In this document: positions 1 to 6,995 of the stretch, piece after piece | How positions within the stretch are numbered: the stretch's first letter is position 1 | How the letters are laid out: each line of letters starts with the position of its first letter | NCBI GenBank assembly: GCA_964457685.1 | Contig: CAYWFS010000038.1 | Span: forward strand, 1 to 15,427 | Origin: UMGS1696 sp964457685 | GTDB lineage: Bacteria; Bacillota; Clostridia; Oscillospirales; CAG-272 | Direction of reading: 5' to 3' | Length of the DNA stretch: 15,427 nt | Program-made: the position numbers and the translations under genes | The notes under the pieces: model-generated | The model's input: the letters and a program-made list of their open reading frames with translations, nothing else | What the model was told of the DNA's origin: nothing | Database searches by the model: none

Positions 1-98
1 ATAGCTTAACTCAAGAGCGTTGTTGTCAAAGGTGACGATGAGAGTCCGCCGAGGGCAAAAATCCATCCAATTTTATATCAAAGCGAGGAAAAAAAGAG
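1..98. other. Leader region with no recognised gene
   Basis: These 98 bases precede the zinc-ribbon gene. No start codon with a ribosome site opens a convincing frame, and the one longer open frame (from about base 10) lacks a start and runs out of frame into the gene at 99. No clear -35/-10 pair is visible, so the promoter probably lies outside the window or is weak. The stretch could be a 5' untranslated leader or the spacer after an upstream gene; I cannot tell which. Confidence 0.3.
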
Positions 99-374
99 AT
101 GTTCGAGGACAAGACTTTAGTTTGCAAGGAATGCGGCAATGAATTCGTATTCACAGCAGGTGAGCAGGAATTCTATGCAGAAAAGGGATTCCAGAATGAA
201 CCCCAGAGATGCAAGGCTTGCCGTGATAAGAGAAAGAATGCAGGTCGTGAACCCAAGGAAATGTTTGAAACAACTTGCCACAACTGCGGTAAGGTTGCAA
301 GAGTTCCTTTCCAGCCCAGCAACGACAGACCTGTTTACTGCTCCGAATGCTTTGCAGCTATGAAGCAGCAGTAA
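99..374 (+). CDS. Small double zinc-ribbon protein (zf-trcl plus CxxC-x17-CxxC)
   Basis: A 91-residue cytoplasmic protein with eight cysteines in four CxxC pairs: C9/C12 and C38/C41 form the first ribbon, C60/C63 and C81/C84 the second. The first half (CKECGNEF, then GEQEFYAEKGF) matches the probable zinc-ribbon family zf-trcl. The second half has exactly 17 residues between its CxxC pairs, the signature of the CxxC-x17-CxxC domain. Each ribbon should bind one zinc. The family is common in Clostridia, and its molecular role is not established; nucleic-acid binding is only a guess from the fold. The ATG is set by a GAGGA at 85-89. Codons favour AAG and GCA, as in well-expressed genes. The gene stands alone and ends before a strong hairpin. 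Confidence 0.9.
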   Translation: MFEDKTLVCKECGNEFVFTAGEQEFYAEKGFQNEPQRCKACRDKRKNAGREPKEMFETTCHNCGKVARVPFQPSNDRPVYCSECFAAMKQQ

Positions 375-410
375 TTTGAGTAATTATTTTAAACGATAAA
401 TAAACTCGAT

Positions 411-445
411 AAAGGGAATGCGGGAAACCGTGTTCCTTTTGTTTT
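411..445 (+). terminator. Rho-independent terminator of the zinc-ribbon gene
   Basis: Bases 411-423 pair with 428-440 over 13 positions, including three G:U pairs, around a GAAA tetraloop (424-427). The right arm ends in TTTT and is followed by GTTTT. The hairpin starts 36 bases after the stop codon at 374. Confidence 0.85.
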
Positions 446-450
446 GCATA

Positions 451-497
451 AAAAAGCAGATGTATCCTGTCTCATTTGAGAAATACATCTGCTTTTT
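451..497 (-). terminator. Hairpin terminator of the methyltransferase gene, probably bidirectional
   Basis: A perfect 15-bp inverted repeat (451-465 with 483-497, core GCAGATGTAT) encloses a smaller stem (470-474 with 477-481). It abuts the methyltransferase stop codon at 499-501. Read leftward the stem ends in a run of T residues; read rightward it also ends in TTTTT. It can therefore stop transcription from both sides of this convergent pair. Confidence 0.85.
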
Positions 498-498
498 G

Positions 499-1374
499 TT
501 ATTTTATTCCACGCACAAGCATTGTGTGAACAACGGTCGTGTCCCACAGCTTTTTGCCGTTTTCGTAAAGCTCAAGTCTCTTGTCATAGCGAGAGTTGAT
601 GCTTTTTTTCATTTCTTCAAGCTCGTCACATCTTACAATGTCTGATGCGGTATGCTCGATAAGTGAAATGCAGTCAAGGTCGTTGTCACGGTCTGCGTTT
701 ATCATCATGTGTGCAAGTTCGTTCGGAATGCGAGGGTCATCGGGCGTAAGACTCAGCGTAATGTGATCGACACGAACATCACGGAAACCTGCATCTGACA
801 TGGCTATAGGATGTTCCTGTTCGTTTTTTGCATATGCGGCTATCTCTACACTGCTTTTTCTTGCTTCGTCTATACGGTGCGATACACGCTCCCAGACTGC
901 TTTCTCTATCTCGGATTCTGCGGAGGTTATTTCCGAACGAATCGTTACACCGCGTCTTCCGGAAAGCATAAGACAAATTCCGCCGTTTTTCAGTACACGA
1001 TATTGCTCACCGTAGAATTTGGAGGGTTCAATATGCTCGGACACGGTGTTCGATATGGTTACATCGAAGGATGAATCCGCAAAAGGAAGTGAAGTGGCAT
1101 CTCCCTGAATAAAGTCGGCACCCATATTGAGAGAACGTGCAAAATCTACGAAAGCATCGTCGAAATCAAGTCCCGTTATCTCGGAGTCGGGATACCATCT
1201 TGCAAGAGAATTGCATAATGCTCCGGGTCCGCACCCTATCTCCAGTATTTTAGCACAGCTCGGAATCTCAAACAGCGGTATGTATTTTTCCTTGAAGAAA
1301 TCGTTAAACCTCACAATGCGGCTCGAATACAGAGTGCGTATTCCCTGTACATAGCTTGACCAAATATTATTCAT
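499..1374 (-). CDS. Class I SAM-dependent methyltransferase (Methyltransf_11 type)
   Basis: A 291-residue Rossmann-fold methyltransferase that would transfer a methyl group from S-adenosylmethionine; the substrate cannot be told from sequence. Motif I is EIGCGPGA (45-52). The acidic ribose-binding residue is in LDFDD (69-73), the adenine-contact motif is GDATSLPF (91-98), and motif IV is the SSFDVTISN stretch (101-109). About 150 residues follow the core and probably form a substrate-binding or lid region rich in charged helices. The ATG at 1374 is preferred because GGGAGG (1383-1388) lies 8 bases upstream. A GTG three codons earlier falls inside that ribosome site. The gene is monocistronic, with its own strong promoter and terminator. 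It could be a small-molecule, quinone or RNA methylase. Confidence 0.88.
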   Translation of the reverse strand: MNNIWSSYVQGIRTLYSSRIVRFNDFFKEKYIPLFEIPSCAKILEIGCGPGALCNSLARWYPDSEITGLDFDDAFVDFARSLNMGADFIQGDATSLPFADSSFDVTISNTVSEHIEPSKFYGEQYRVLKNGGICLMLSGRRGVTIRSEITSAESEIEKAVWERVSHRIDEARKSSVEIAAYAKNEQEHPIAMSDAGFRDVRVDHITLSLTPDDPRIPNELAHMMINADRDNDLDCISLIEHTASDIVRCDELEEMKKSINSRYDKRLELYENGKKLWDTTVVHTMLVRGIK

Positions 1375-1403
1375 TAAAATCACCTCCCAAAAAATGGAGA
1401 ACT

Positions 1404-1433
1404 ATTATACCACAGCGAAAGTCGATTTGTCAA
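1404..1433 (-). promoter_or_regulatory. Sigma-A promoter of the methyltransferase gene
   Basis: On the minus strand, TTGACA (1428-1433) and TATAAT (1404-1409) are separated by 18 bases. A TGG just before the -10 gives an extended -10 element. The predicted start lies about 20 bases before the ATG, leaving a short leader with the ribosome site. Confidence 0.85.
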
Positions 1434-1451
1434 GTATTATCTTACACACAA

Positions 1452-1488
1452 AAAAATCCCCTCCCAAATAGCTTGAGAGAGGATTTTT
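1452..1488 (-). terminator. Rho-independent terminator of the SLH surface protein gene
   Basis: Bases 1475-1488 pair with 1452-1465 over 14 positions. Two of the pairs work only as G:U in the minus-strand RNA, so the hairpin is built for leftward transcription. It is followed on that strand by a run of seven or so T residues. It lies 17 bases beyond the stop codon of the gene at 1505. Confidence 0.88.
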
Positions 1489-1504
1489 GAAGTTATGCCG
1501 TTTA

Positions 1505-4500
1505 TCAGTTTACATTAAGCGGGTATGCCTGATATACGTTGCCGTTTGAATCTGTGAGCTGGAGATAATATTCTACATTACCCATGCTTCCGAGAAGACC
1601 GAGAATGTTGTTGTTGCTGTAAGGCAGCTTGATTCTGGTAACCTTGTCGGCTGTGCATTCCACGCTGTCTTGTGTCATGGGAATGTCACTTACAGTAACG
1701 ATTACTGTGAGCTTTCCGCTGTAGTCGGGACGAACGATTATCTCGCCGTCATCAATCTCTACATTGGAAGACTTGAAGCCGTAGCCGCTCTTTGTAGCTC
1801 CGTCATCGAAGGAAGAAGAACCGCTGCTTGTTGTTCCGCTTTCGGTATCAACGATAACGTAGGAGAAGAATTCGCCGCTTGATTTCAGTGCAAATACGAT
1901 GTAGTTGTAGTCGTTGCCCTTAACATATGTATGCTCGGACTTATCAAGTGCTTCGCTGTTTGCGGAAAGTGCGGAGTCATAGTATTTCTCAAATTCGCTG
2001 ATAGATGTGGGAAGGGAAGCACGCTTGTCTGTTCTGTAGTAGTAGAGAGTTCCTGAATAGAGAGCTGTTACCTTGAAGTCGCCGTCAGAATCGGGACCTG
2101 TGATGGTGAGACCGGAGCCTGCATTGGACTTACCTGATTCTTCGATATCGAGAACGTAAGGTGTGTATATGTCGTCTCTGTAGGTGTCACCGTCACGGTA
2201 TGCGAGGATGATGTAAGGGTATTTGTAGAGGAGGTCTTCATCGTATGTGAAGGAAGCCGCAACTCCGCCCTTTACGGAAACTGTACCACGCTTTGAGGGG
2301 GCAGCATCATCGTACCATTCAAGGAATTCGTCTGCGGATACGTTGGAGTCGTCTTTTGAGTAGAAGTAGAGAACCTCACCGTCACCTGAAGTGGTAAAGT
2401 AAATCTTGCCGTTTTCTGCGTAAGGAGCTATTGTAAAGCCTGTGTTTTCGGTATTCTTGAGAGCAACGAGGACAGGGCTGTATACGTTTCCGTCTTCATC
2501 GGTGAATCTCATAGCCATGTAGGGATAGCTTTCGATGTAGGAGGTCTTAAACTCAATAGAGGTGTAAGTAGTATTGCAGGACTTATTTCCCTTATATCTG
2601 CTCTGAGCGTTGTCATAACCTGTCTGGAAATCTTCGATAGAGGGAGCGGAGTTTGCCTTGGTGTAGTAGTATTCTACCTTACCGTAGGTTTCGGTTCTGA
2701 AGCTGATCGTGTTGTCGTCGTCAAGCTCAGGCTCGTTTCTGAAGCCGGTTGTGAGGTTGATATTAACCGCTACGGGCTGCATGAAGTCACCGTCGGAGTT
2801 CTTGATTGCGAGAATAAGGTAGGGATAGTTGCTTATGCGGTCTGTATTGTATTTAATCTCGGACTCGGCATTCTTCTTGACTGTAACCTTGTCGGAGTAT
2901 CTTGCCGCATTGTATTCGGACTTAAAATCAGCCGCTGTGGGAAGGTCGGAGGTTTCGGAATAGTAGTAGTAAAGGTCTCCGCTTACGTTAGCCTTATAGG
3001 TGATAATTCCTGCGGTTTTGAGTGCGGGAGCCTTATCGAAGCCGTTGTCACCGAGAGAAAGAACCACGGGTGTGTGATATGCACCGGAGGAGGAGCAGAA
3101 CATGATTGCAACATAGGAGTAGTTCTTGAGGTAGGAGTCACGGAGAGAAATAGTACCTGTGGAGAATACTCCGATAGCATCCTTACCCTTGAGGGCACTG
3201 CTCTGCTTGTCGTAGCCGGAGAGGAAGCTTATCTGGTCGAGGGTGTTTCCGCTTTCGGTGTAGTACCAGTAAACAGATCCTGCTGTGGATGTCTTATACT
3301 TTACGGTGTTGGAATCGTAAAGATAAGGAGCGGTGTCAAATCCGCTTTCGGTTGCGGCGAGGGAGTTGTCTGCAACGAATACGGGGTACTTCTTTGTGCC
3401 GTCCTGGAGCTGTACAACAACATATGAGTAGTTCTTTACAGAGGAAGCGGCATATGTTTCCTGTGAAGTGGGAGAGTTTGCGTCAATGTTGAAGCTACCG
3501 TAGCAGGTTGCGTTTGCATATGCGGAGTTGAATGCGGAGATAGAGGGAGCGGTATAGCTGTTTGTGTAGTAGTAATATACCGTACCCGATTTGCTTGATT
3601 CAAGGTTGATATAGTAGTAGTTCTTGTTCGCTGTAACGAAAGGCTCGATAGTGAACGAGGACTGAGTATCGCTGTCGCCTGAGTAAAGAGTACCTGCAAA
3701 GGATGCTGTGAGATTCTTGCCGATTTCAAATTCTTCGGGGAGCATTGCGGAGGAGAAATTGTCTGCGTAAATATAAGCGGCAACAATAGCACCGTTACCT
3801 GTTACACCTACATTGTCGGCACCGTTCTTTACGGTAATTTCCTTTACCTTTGTGTTGGAAAGAATGCTGATGTCGCAGCCTGTTTCAACTGTGAGAGAGT
3901 CGATTACGCTACCGCTTACAACGGAGATTTTACCGCCGCCGAGAGCAATTACGTTTTCTACCTTACAATTGTTGAATGTTACGTTTGCACTTCCTCTGAT
4001 GTAGAGTGTGCCGTTGATGTCGCAGTTTGTGAAGGTAACTGTACCGGAGGACGCACCCTCTGTAACGATATTACGACCGTTCATTGTTACATTTGAGATG
4101 TTGATGTCACCCTTGGTGATAGTGTTGTTGGAAGAATGTGCATCGCTGTCTCTGTTGTACACTGTTGAGTTGTAGATACAACCTGCGGCTCTGTAGATTA
4201 TAGTGAGAGCTTCGGCACGGGTGAGAGTTTTTGCGGGCTTGAAATAGGTCTTGCCGTTTTCACTGTAGCCGTTGATGATACCTGCATCGATGGCTCTGAG
4301 TACATAATCGCTGTAGTATGTTGAAATGTCGTCAAAGTCTGCAATAGACGGTGTGGAAGATGAAGCGGGGAGGTCGAGATAACGCACGAGAAGTGCAGTA
4401 GCTTCCTGACGGCTGATCTTCTGGTTCGGGGAGGCATTGTTGCCGTAGTTCAGGATATAACCCTGAGCGGCAGCCTTTGCGAAATAAGGTTCGTACCAGT

Positions 4501-4807
4501 CACTTGACTTAATGTCATTGTAGCTGATAGAGGTTGTTTTTTTAAGACCGAACGTCTCATCGAGAATCTTAATAAACTCCGCACGGGTAACTTCTCCGTC
4601 GGGTTTAAAGTAATATGTACCGTTTGTTGTGTTCTGGTATCCGTTGAGAACGCCTTTTTCAACAAGATACGGGATCTGTCCGTTTGTCCATGCCCAGTGA
4701 CCGGATACGTCTGTGAACGAAACGTTTGCGGCACCTGTAATAACGGCACAGGAAAGCACCATCATTACGGCAAGCGTGAGTGACAGAATGCGAGATAAAT
4801 GTTTCAT
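1505..4807 (-). CDS. Secreted SLH-domain surface protein with six tyrosine-rich repeats
   Basis: A 1100-residue exported cell-surface protein. Residues 1-27 are a signal peptide (MKHLSR, hydrophobic core, cleavage probably near ITGAA). Three S-layer-homology modules follow at about 29-88, 91-147 and 155-209, with typical DVSGHWA, TRAEF and TRAEA elements; these normally bind pyruvylated secondary wall polymer. Residues about 227-363 are Thr/Asn/Val/Gly-rich with short regular strands, resembling the beta-helix-like segments seen in other clostridial SLH proteins. Then come six repeats (about 385-990) with a GxVYYYYT core, and a divergent last copy at 1008-1100. There is no enzymatic motif, so a structural or binding role is likely. 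The ATG at 4807 has GGAGG four bases upstream and heads the signal peptide; a GTG at 4837 would leave the ribosome site inside the coding region. Confidence 0.9.
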   Translation of the reverse strand: MKHLSRILSLTLAVMMVLSCAVITGAANVSFTDVSGHWAWTNGQIPYLVEKGVLNGYQNTTNGTYYFKPDGEVTRAEFIKILDETFGLKKTTSISYNDIKSSDWYEPYFAKAAAQGYILNYGNNASPNQKISRQEATALLVRYLDLPASSSTPSIADFDDISTYYSDYVLRAIDAGIINGYSENGKTYFKPAKTLTRAEALTIIYRAAGCIYNSTVYNRDSDAHSSNNTITKGDINISNVTMNGRNIVTEGASSGTVTFTNCDINGTLYIRGSANVTFNNCKVENVIALGGGKISVVSGSVIDSLTVETGCDISILSNTKVKEITVKNGADNVGVTGNGAIVAAYIYADNFSSAMLPEEFEIGKNLTASFAGTLYSGDSDTQSSFTIEPFVTANKNYYYINLESSKSGTVYYYYTNSYTAPSISAFNSAYANATCYGSFNIDANSPTSQETYAASSVKNYSYVVVQLQDGTKKYPVFVADNSLAATESGFDTAPYLYDSNTVKYKTSTAGSVYWYYTESGNTLDQISFLSGYDKQSSALKGKDAIGVFSTGTISLRDSYLKNYSYVAIMFCSSSGAYHTPVVLSLGDNGFDKAPALKTAGIITYKANVSGDLYYYYSETSDLPTAADFKSEYNAARYSDKVTVKKNAESEIKYNTDRISNYPYLILAIKNSDGDFMQPVAVNINLTTGFRNEPELDDDNTISFRTETYGKVEYYYTKANSAPSIEDFQTGYDNAQSRYKGNKSCNTTYTSIEFKTSYIESYPYMAMRFTDEDGNVYSPVLVALKNTENTGFTIAPYAENGKIYFTTSGDGEVLYFYSKDDSNVSADEFLEWYDDAAPSKRGTVSVKGGVAASFTYDEDLLYKYPYIILAYRDGDTYRDDIYTPYVLDIEESGKSNAGSGLTITGPDSDGDFKVTALYSGTLYYYRTDKRASLPTSISEFEKYYDSALSANSEALDKSEHTYVKGNDYNYIVFALKSSGEFFSYVIVDTESGTTSSGSSSFDDGATKSGYGFKSSNVEIDDGEIIVRPDYSGKLTVIVTVSDIPMTQDSVECTADKVTRIKLPYSNNNILGLLGSMGNVEYYLQLTDSNGNVYQAYPLNVN
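1838..3655 (-). repeat. Six tandem protein repeats of about 100 residues in the SLH protein
   Basis: The copies are at about 3365-3655, 3044-3343, 2744-3043, 2444-2743, 2138-2440 and 1838-2113. Most open with GF-x-x-x-P (for example GFDTAP, GFDKAP, GFTIAP). A Gly-x-Val/Leu-Tyr-rich strand follows (GTVYYYYT, GDLYYYYS, GTLYYYRT), then a helix-like F-x-x-x-Y segment, then a Y-P/S-Y strand with a hydrophobic run (NYSYVAIMF, NYPYLILAI, KYPYIILAY) and an x-P-V closing strand. Sequence identity between copies is low outside these anchors, so the duplication is old. A seventh, degenerate copy may make up the C terminus. Confidence 0.85.
4184..4723 (-). other. Three S-layer-homology modules (cell-wall anchor region)
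   Basis: This segment encodes the three SLH modules directly after the signal peptide of the surface protein. Each shows the usual order: an F-x-D-(V/I) opening, an aromatic near HWA or WYEPYF, a Gly-(V/I)-(L/I)-N-G/Y turn, and an (S/T)-R-x-E-A/F helix. An N-terminal triplet of modules is enough for wall-polymer anchoring in characterised SLH proteins. Confidence 0.88.
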
Positions 4808-4847
4808 ATGTCCTCCATATATAAAATTTGTATGCACTACATTAATA

Positions 4848-4875
4848 ATTATAGCACATCTACGGCGATTATCAA
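4848..4875 (-). promoter_or_regulatory. Sigma-A promoter of the SLH protein gene
   Basis: Reading leftward, TTGATA (4870-4875) and a perfect TATAAT (4848-4853) are 16 bases apart, with TGC before the -10 giving an extended -10. The start would be near 4841, about 35 bases before the ATG at 4807 and too close to a GTG at 4837 for that codon to be used. Confidence 0.82.
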
Positions 4876-4993
4876 GAGTTAATTTCTGCCTTATTATGAG
4901 TAATGTTGTAAATTTTGCTTTTTCGGCGGAAAGAAACCTCGTGCTTCTTTGCTTTATAGACGAGAAAAAGCGGTGGAAAGTTCCGTGTGTTAC

Positions 4994-5022
4994 TTGACCG
5001 AATGGAAAATATGTGGTATAGT
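4994..5022 (+). promoter_or_regulatory. Sigma-A promoter of the alcohol dehydrogenase gene
   Basis: TTGACC (4994-4999), a 17-base spacer, then TATAGT (5017-5022) with an upstream TGG extended -10. It diverges from the SLH promoter, with about 120 bases between the two -35 boxes. No inverted repeat of a known redox regulator is visible around it. Confidence 0.82.
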
Positions 5023-5063
5023 TTACAGAGAAGTAAAATAATAACGAACGGAGATAAGCTTAA

Positions 5064-6188
5064 ATGAACATTTCCGAATACAAAAAGGTGAATATTATCG
5101 CAGGAAACGGTGCGGTAGTTAAGAATTACGAGATTTTCGGCAAGCTCGGCAAAAAGGCTGTCGTAGTTTCGGGAAAAAGCGGTGCCGACAAATGCGGTGC
5201 TATGGCAGATGTTGCGTCTGCACTTGAAAAATGCGGCATAGAGTACGTCAGATTCAATCAGATACCCGAAAATCCCCCGGCGGAGCTTTGTCATGAGGGA
5301 GGACGCATCGCAAGAGAGAACGGTTGTGATTTCGTTATTGCGATAGGAGGCGGCTCCTCTCTTGACGCAGGTAAGGCTGTGGCGGCTTATGCGGCAAACC
5401 CGAATTGCGGTGCGGAGGATATATTTGATGATGAAAAAAGAGTAAACGACTGTCTTCCGCTTGTTCTTATTCCCACGACCTCGGGAACGGGAAGTGAGGC
5501 TTGCAGATACTCCGTACTTACAATAGACGGCGGAAAACGCAAAAAGACCTTTAAGCACTCCTCTGCATATGCAAAAGTTTCGTTTGTATGCCCCGAGTAT
5601 TCCGCTACAATGAGTGATAAGTACACGGTATCTACCGCACTTGACGCTCTCGCACATTCTATGGAGTCTTATCTCTCTCCCAAATCCACATTTGAGTCTG
5701 AGAAAGCGGCTCTTTATGCGGCAGGAGAAATATGGGGCGTGATTTTCAGAGGAGAGGACTGTGACGGCGGATTTACGATGAAAGCAAGAGAAAGACTTGC
5801 ATATGCCGCTTGTGCCGCAGGTATGGCTATAGATGTGACGGGAACCGGCTTCCCACACCCTCTCGGCTACAGCATTACGCTTACAAGAGGAATACCTCAC
5901 GGAAATGCCTGTGCGGTATTTGAGGGAGAATATCTCTCATACAACATGAGAACGGACATCGGAAAAGAAAAAATAAATAAGCTTGCCACTCACCTCGGTA
6001 CGACACCCGATGAAATGATGCGTCTTATTCCCGAAAAAAGCGGAGTAAGAGAAGAAGTCGGTGCGATAGAGTCTTCCGAGCGTGAAGAGCTTATAGACAG
6101 AGTATCCAGTGCGGGAAACTACGCAAACAGTCCCTACGTTATCTCCAGAGATGAGATGAGTGAGATTTACGCAAGAATTTTCGGATAA
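5064..6188 (+). CDS. Iron-containing alcohol dehydrogenase family protein
   Basis: A 374-residue cytoplasmic member of the group III metal-dependent dehydrogenases, which interconvert alcohols and aldehydes or ketones with NAD(P)H. The cofactor-binding loop is GGGSSLDAGK (95-104) and the second nucleotide motif is PTTSGTGSE (137-145). The four metal ligands are visible as D194 and H198 (DALAH), H265 (GFPHPLG) and H279 (GIPHGNA). The length is normal for the family (370-390). GGAG at 5050-5053 sits 10 bases before the ATG. It has its own promoter and is separated from upp by another, so it is probably transcribed singly. Only a weak A/T hairpin follows. Alcohol formation in fermentation is likely, but glycerol, lactaldehyde or butanol substrates cannot be excluded. 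Confidence 0.9.
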   Translation: MNISEYKKVNIIAGNGAVVKNYEIFGKLGKKAVVVSGKSGADKCGAMADVASALEKCGIEYVRFNQIPENPPAELCHEGGRIARENGCDFVIAIGGGSSLDAGKAVAAYAANPNCGAEDIFDDEKRVNDCLPLVLIPTTSGTGSEACRYSVLTIDGGKRKKTFKHSSAYAKVSFVCPEYSATMSDKYTVSTALDALAHSMESYLSPKSTFESEKAALYAAGEIWGVIFRGEDCDGGFTMKARERLAYAACAAGMAIDVTGTGFPHPLGYSITLTRGIPHGNACAVFEGEYLSYNMRTDIGKEKINKLATHLGTTPDEMMRLIPEKSGVREEVGAIESSEREELIDRVSSAGNYANSPYVISRDEMSEIYARIFG

Positions 6189-6213
6189 AAAAGAGCGAAT
6201 TTTTTGTCAGCTA

Positions 6214-6242
6214 TTGAAAAACTGCTCGTAAAGTAGTATAAT
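6214..6242 (+). promoter_or_regulatory. Sigma-A promoter of upp
   Basis: TTGAAA (6214-6219), a 17-base spacer and a perfect TATAAT (6237-6242). The start would be near 6249, leaving a leader of about 35 bases before the ATG at 6285. Confidence 0.85.
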
Positions 6243-6284
6243 ATAACGAATAAAATTAAAAAATCAGATGAAGGGACGAAAAAA

Positions 6285-6920
6285 ATGAATACTAACACTT
6301 TTCACGTTGTAGACCACCCGCTCATCAAGCATAAGCTCAGCATCATGAGAGAAAAGGAAACAGGCTCCAAGGATTTCAGACAGCTTCTTTCCGAAATAGC
6401 TATGCTGATGTGCTATGAACTCACCAGAGACATTCCCGTTGAGGATGTTGAAATTGAGACTCCCGTATCTAAGATGATTGCACAGAAGGTTGAAGGTAAG
6501 AAACTTGCTATCGTTCCTATACTTCGTGCAGGTCTCGGCATGGTTGACGGTATCCTCAACCTCATCCCCGTTGCAAAGGTAGGTCACATCGGTCTTTACA
6601 GAGATCCCGATTCTCATGACCCGGTTGAATATTACTGCAAGCTTCCTCTTGATATTGAGGACAGATACATTATCGTATGCGACCCCATGCTTGCTACCGG
6701 CGGTTCCGCTTCCGATGCTATCACAATGCTCAAGAAGAGAGGCTGCTCTCAGATAAAGCTCCTTTGCCTTGTTGCGGCTCCCGAGGGTGTTGAAAAGCTT
6801 CAGGCAGATCATCCCGATGTTCAGGTATACGCTGCTGCTCTCGATGAAAGACTTGACGAGCATGCATATATCATTCCCGGTCTCGGAGATGCAGGAGACA
6901 GACTTTTCGGTACAAAATAA
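6285..6920 (+). CDS. upp: Uracil phosphoribosyltransferase
   Basis: A 211-residue cytoplasmic enzyme of pyrimidine salvage that makes UMP from uracil and phosphoribosyl pyrophosphate. The PRPP-binding motif is VCDPMLATGGSASDA (131-145). The uracil-binding C-terminal segment is YIIPGLGDAGDR (195-206). The VPILRAGLGM stretch (77-86) and GLYRD (103-107) are also typical of the family. The length is normal for bacterial Upp. The start has AAGGGA about 10 bases upstream. Codon use favours AAG, CTC and ATC, as expected for strong expression. The gene has its own promoter and terminator; no uracil permease is next to it. Confidence 0.97.
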   Translation: MNTNTFHVVDHPLIKHKLSIMREKETGSKDFRQLLSEIAMLMCYELTRDIPVEDVEIETPVSKMIAQKVEGKKLAIVPILRAGLGMVDGILNLIPVAKVGHIGLYRDPDSHDPVEYYCKLPLDIEDRYIIVCDPMLATGGSASDAITMLKKRGCSQIKLLCLVAAPEGVEKLQADHPDVQVYAAALDERLDEHAYIIPGLGDAGDRLFGTK

Positions 6921-6933
6921 TTCCGTATGCTAC

Positions 6934-6974
6934 AAAGGCGGGGAGAGTGTTTTCCCTGCCTTTATTGTTTTATA
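6934..6974 (+). terminator. Rho-independent terminator after upp
   Basis: Bases 6934-6944 (AAAGGCGGGGA) pair with 6953-6963 (TCCCTGCCTTT) over 11 positions with one G:U pair and an 8-base loop. A T-rich tract broken by A and G follows. Because no clear promoter lies between this hairpin and the next gene at 6996, partial read-through may supply that gene. Confidence 0.8.
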
Positions 6975-6995
6975 TAAGAAAATAAGGAGAAATAA

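Noticed and set aside
1381..1383. GTG start for the methyltransferase, three codons upstream of the ATG
   Set aside because: The GTG lies within the GGGAGGTG ribosome site; the ATG at 1374 has correct spacing.
1838..3655. CRISPR-like or satellite DNA repeat
   Set aside because: The periodicity is at the protein level with a continuous coding frame; the DNA copies are diverged and there are no spacers.
4808..4837. GTG start adding ten residues to the SLH protein
   Set aside because: It would be only a few bases after the predicted transcription start, would lack a ribosome site and would spoil a normal signal peptide.
4838..5063. Rex-type redox operator before the alcohol dehydrogenase or rnf
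   Set aside because: No TTGTTAA-N4-TTAACAA-like dyad was found in either upstream region.
4872..5900. Long minus-strand open frame opposite the alcohol dehydrogenase
   Set aside because: Its translation resembles no family, is rich in Cys/Arg/Ser, and lies over a gene with clear catalytic residues. It also spans the two divergent promoters.
6187..6205. Terminator after the alcohol dehydrogenase
   Set aside because: Only six A:T pairs around a 7-base loop; too weak to call.
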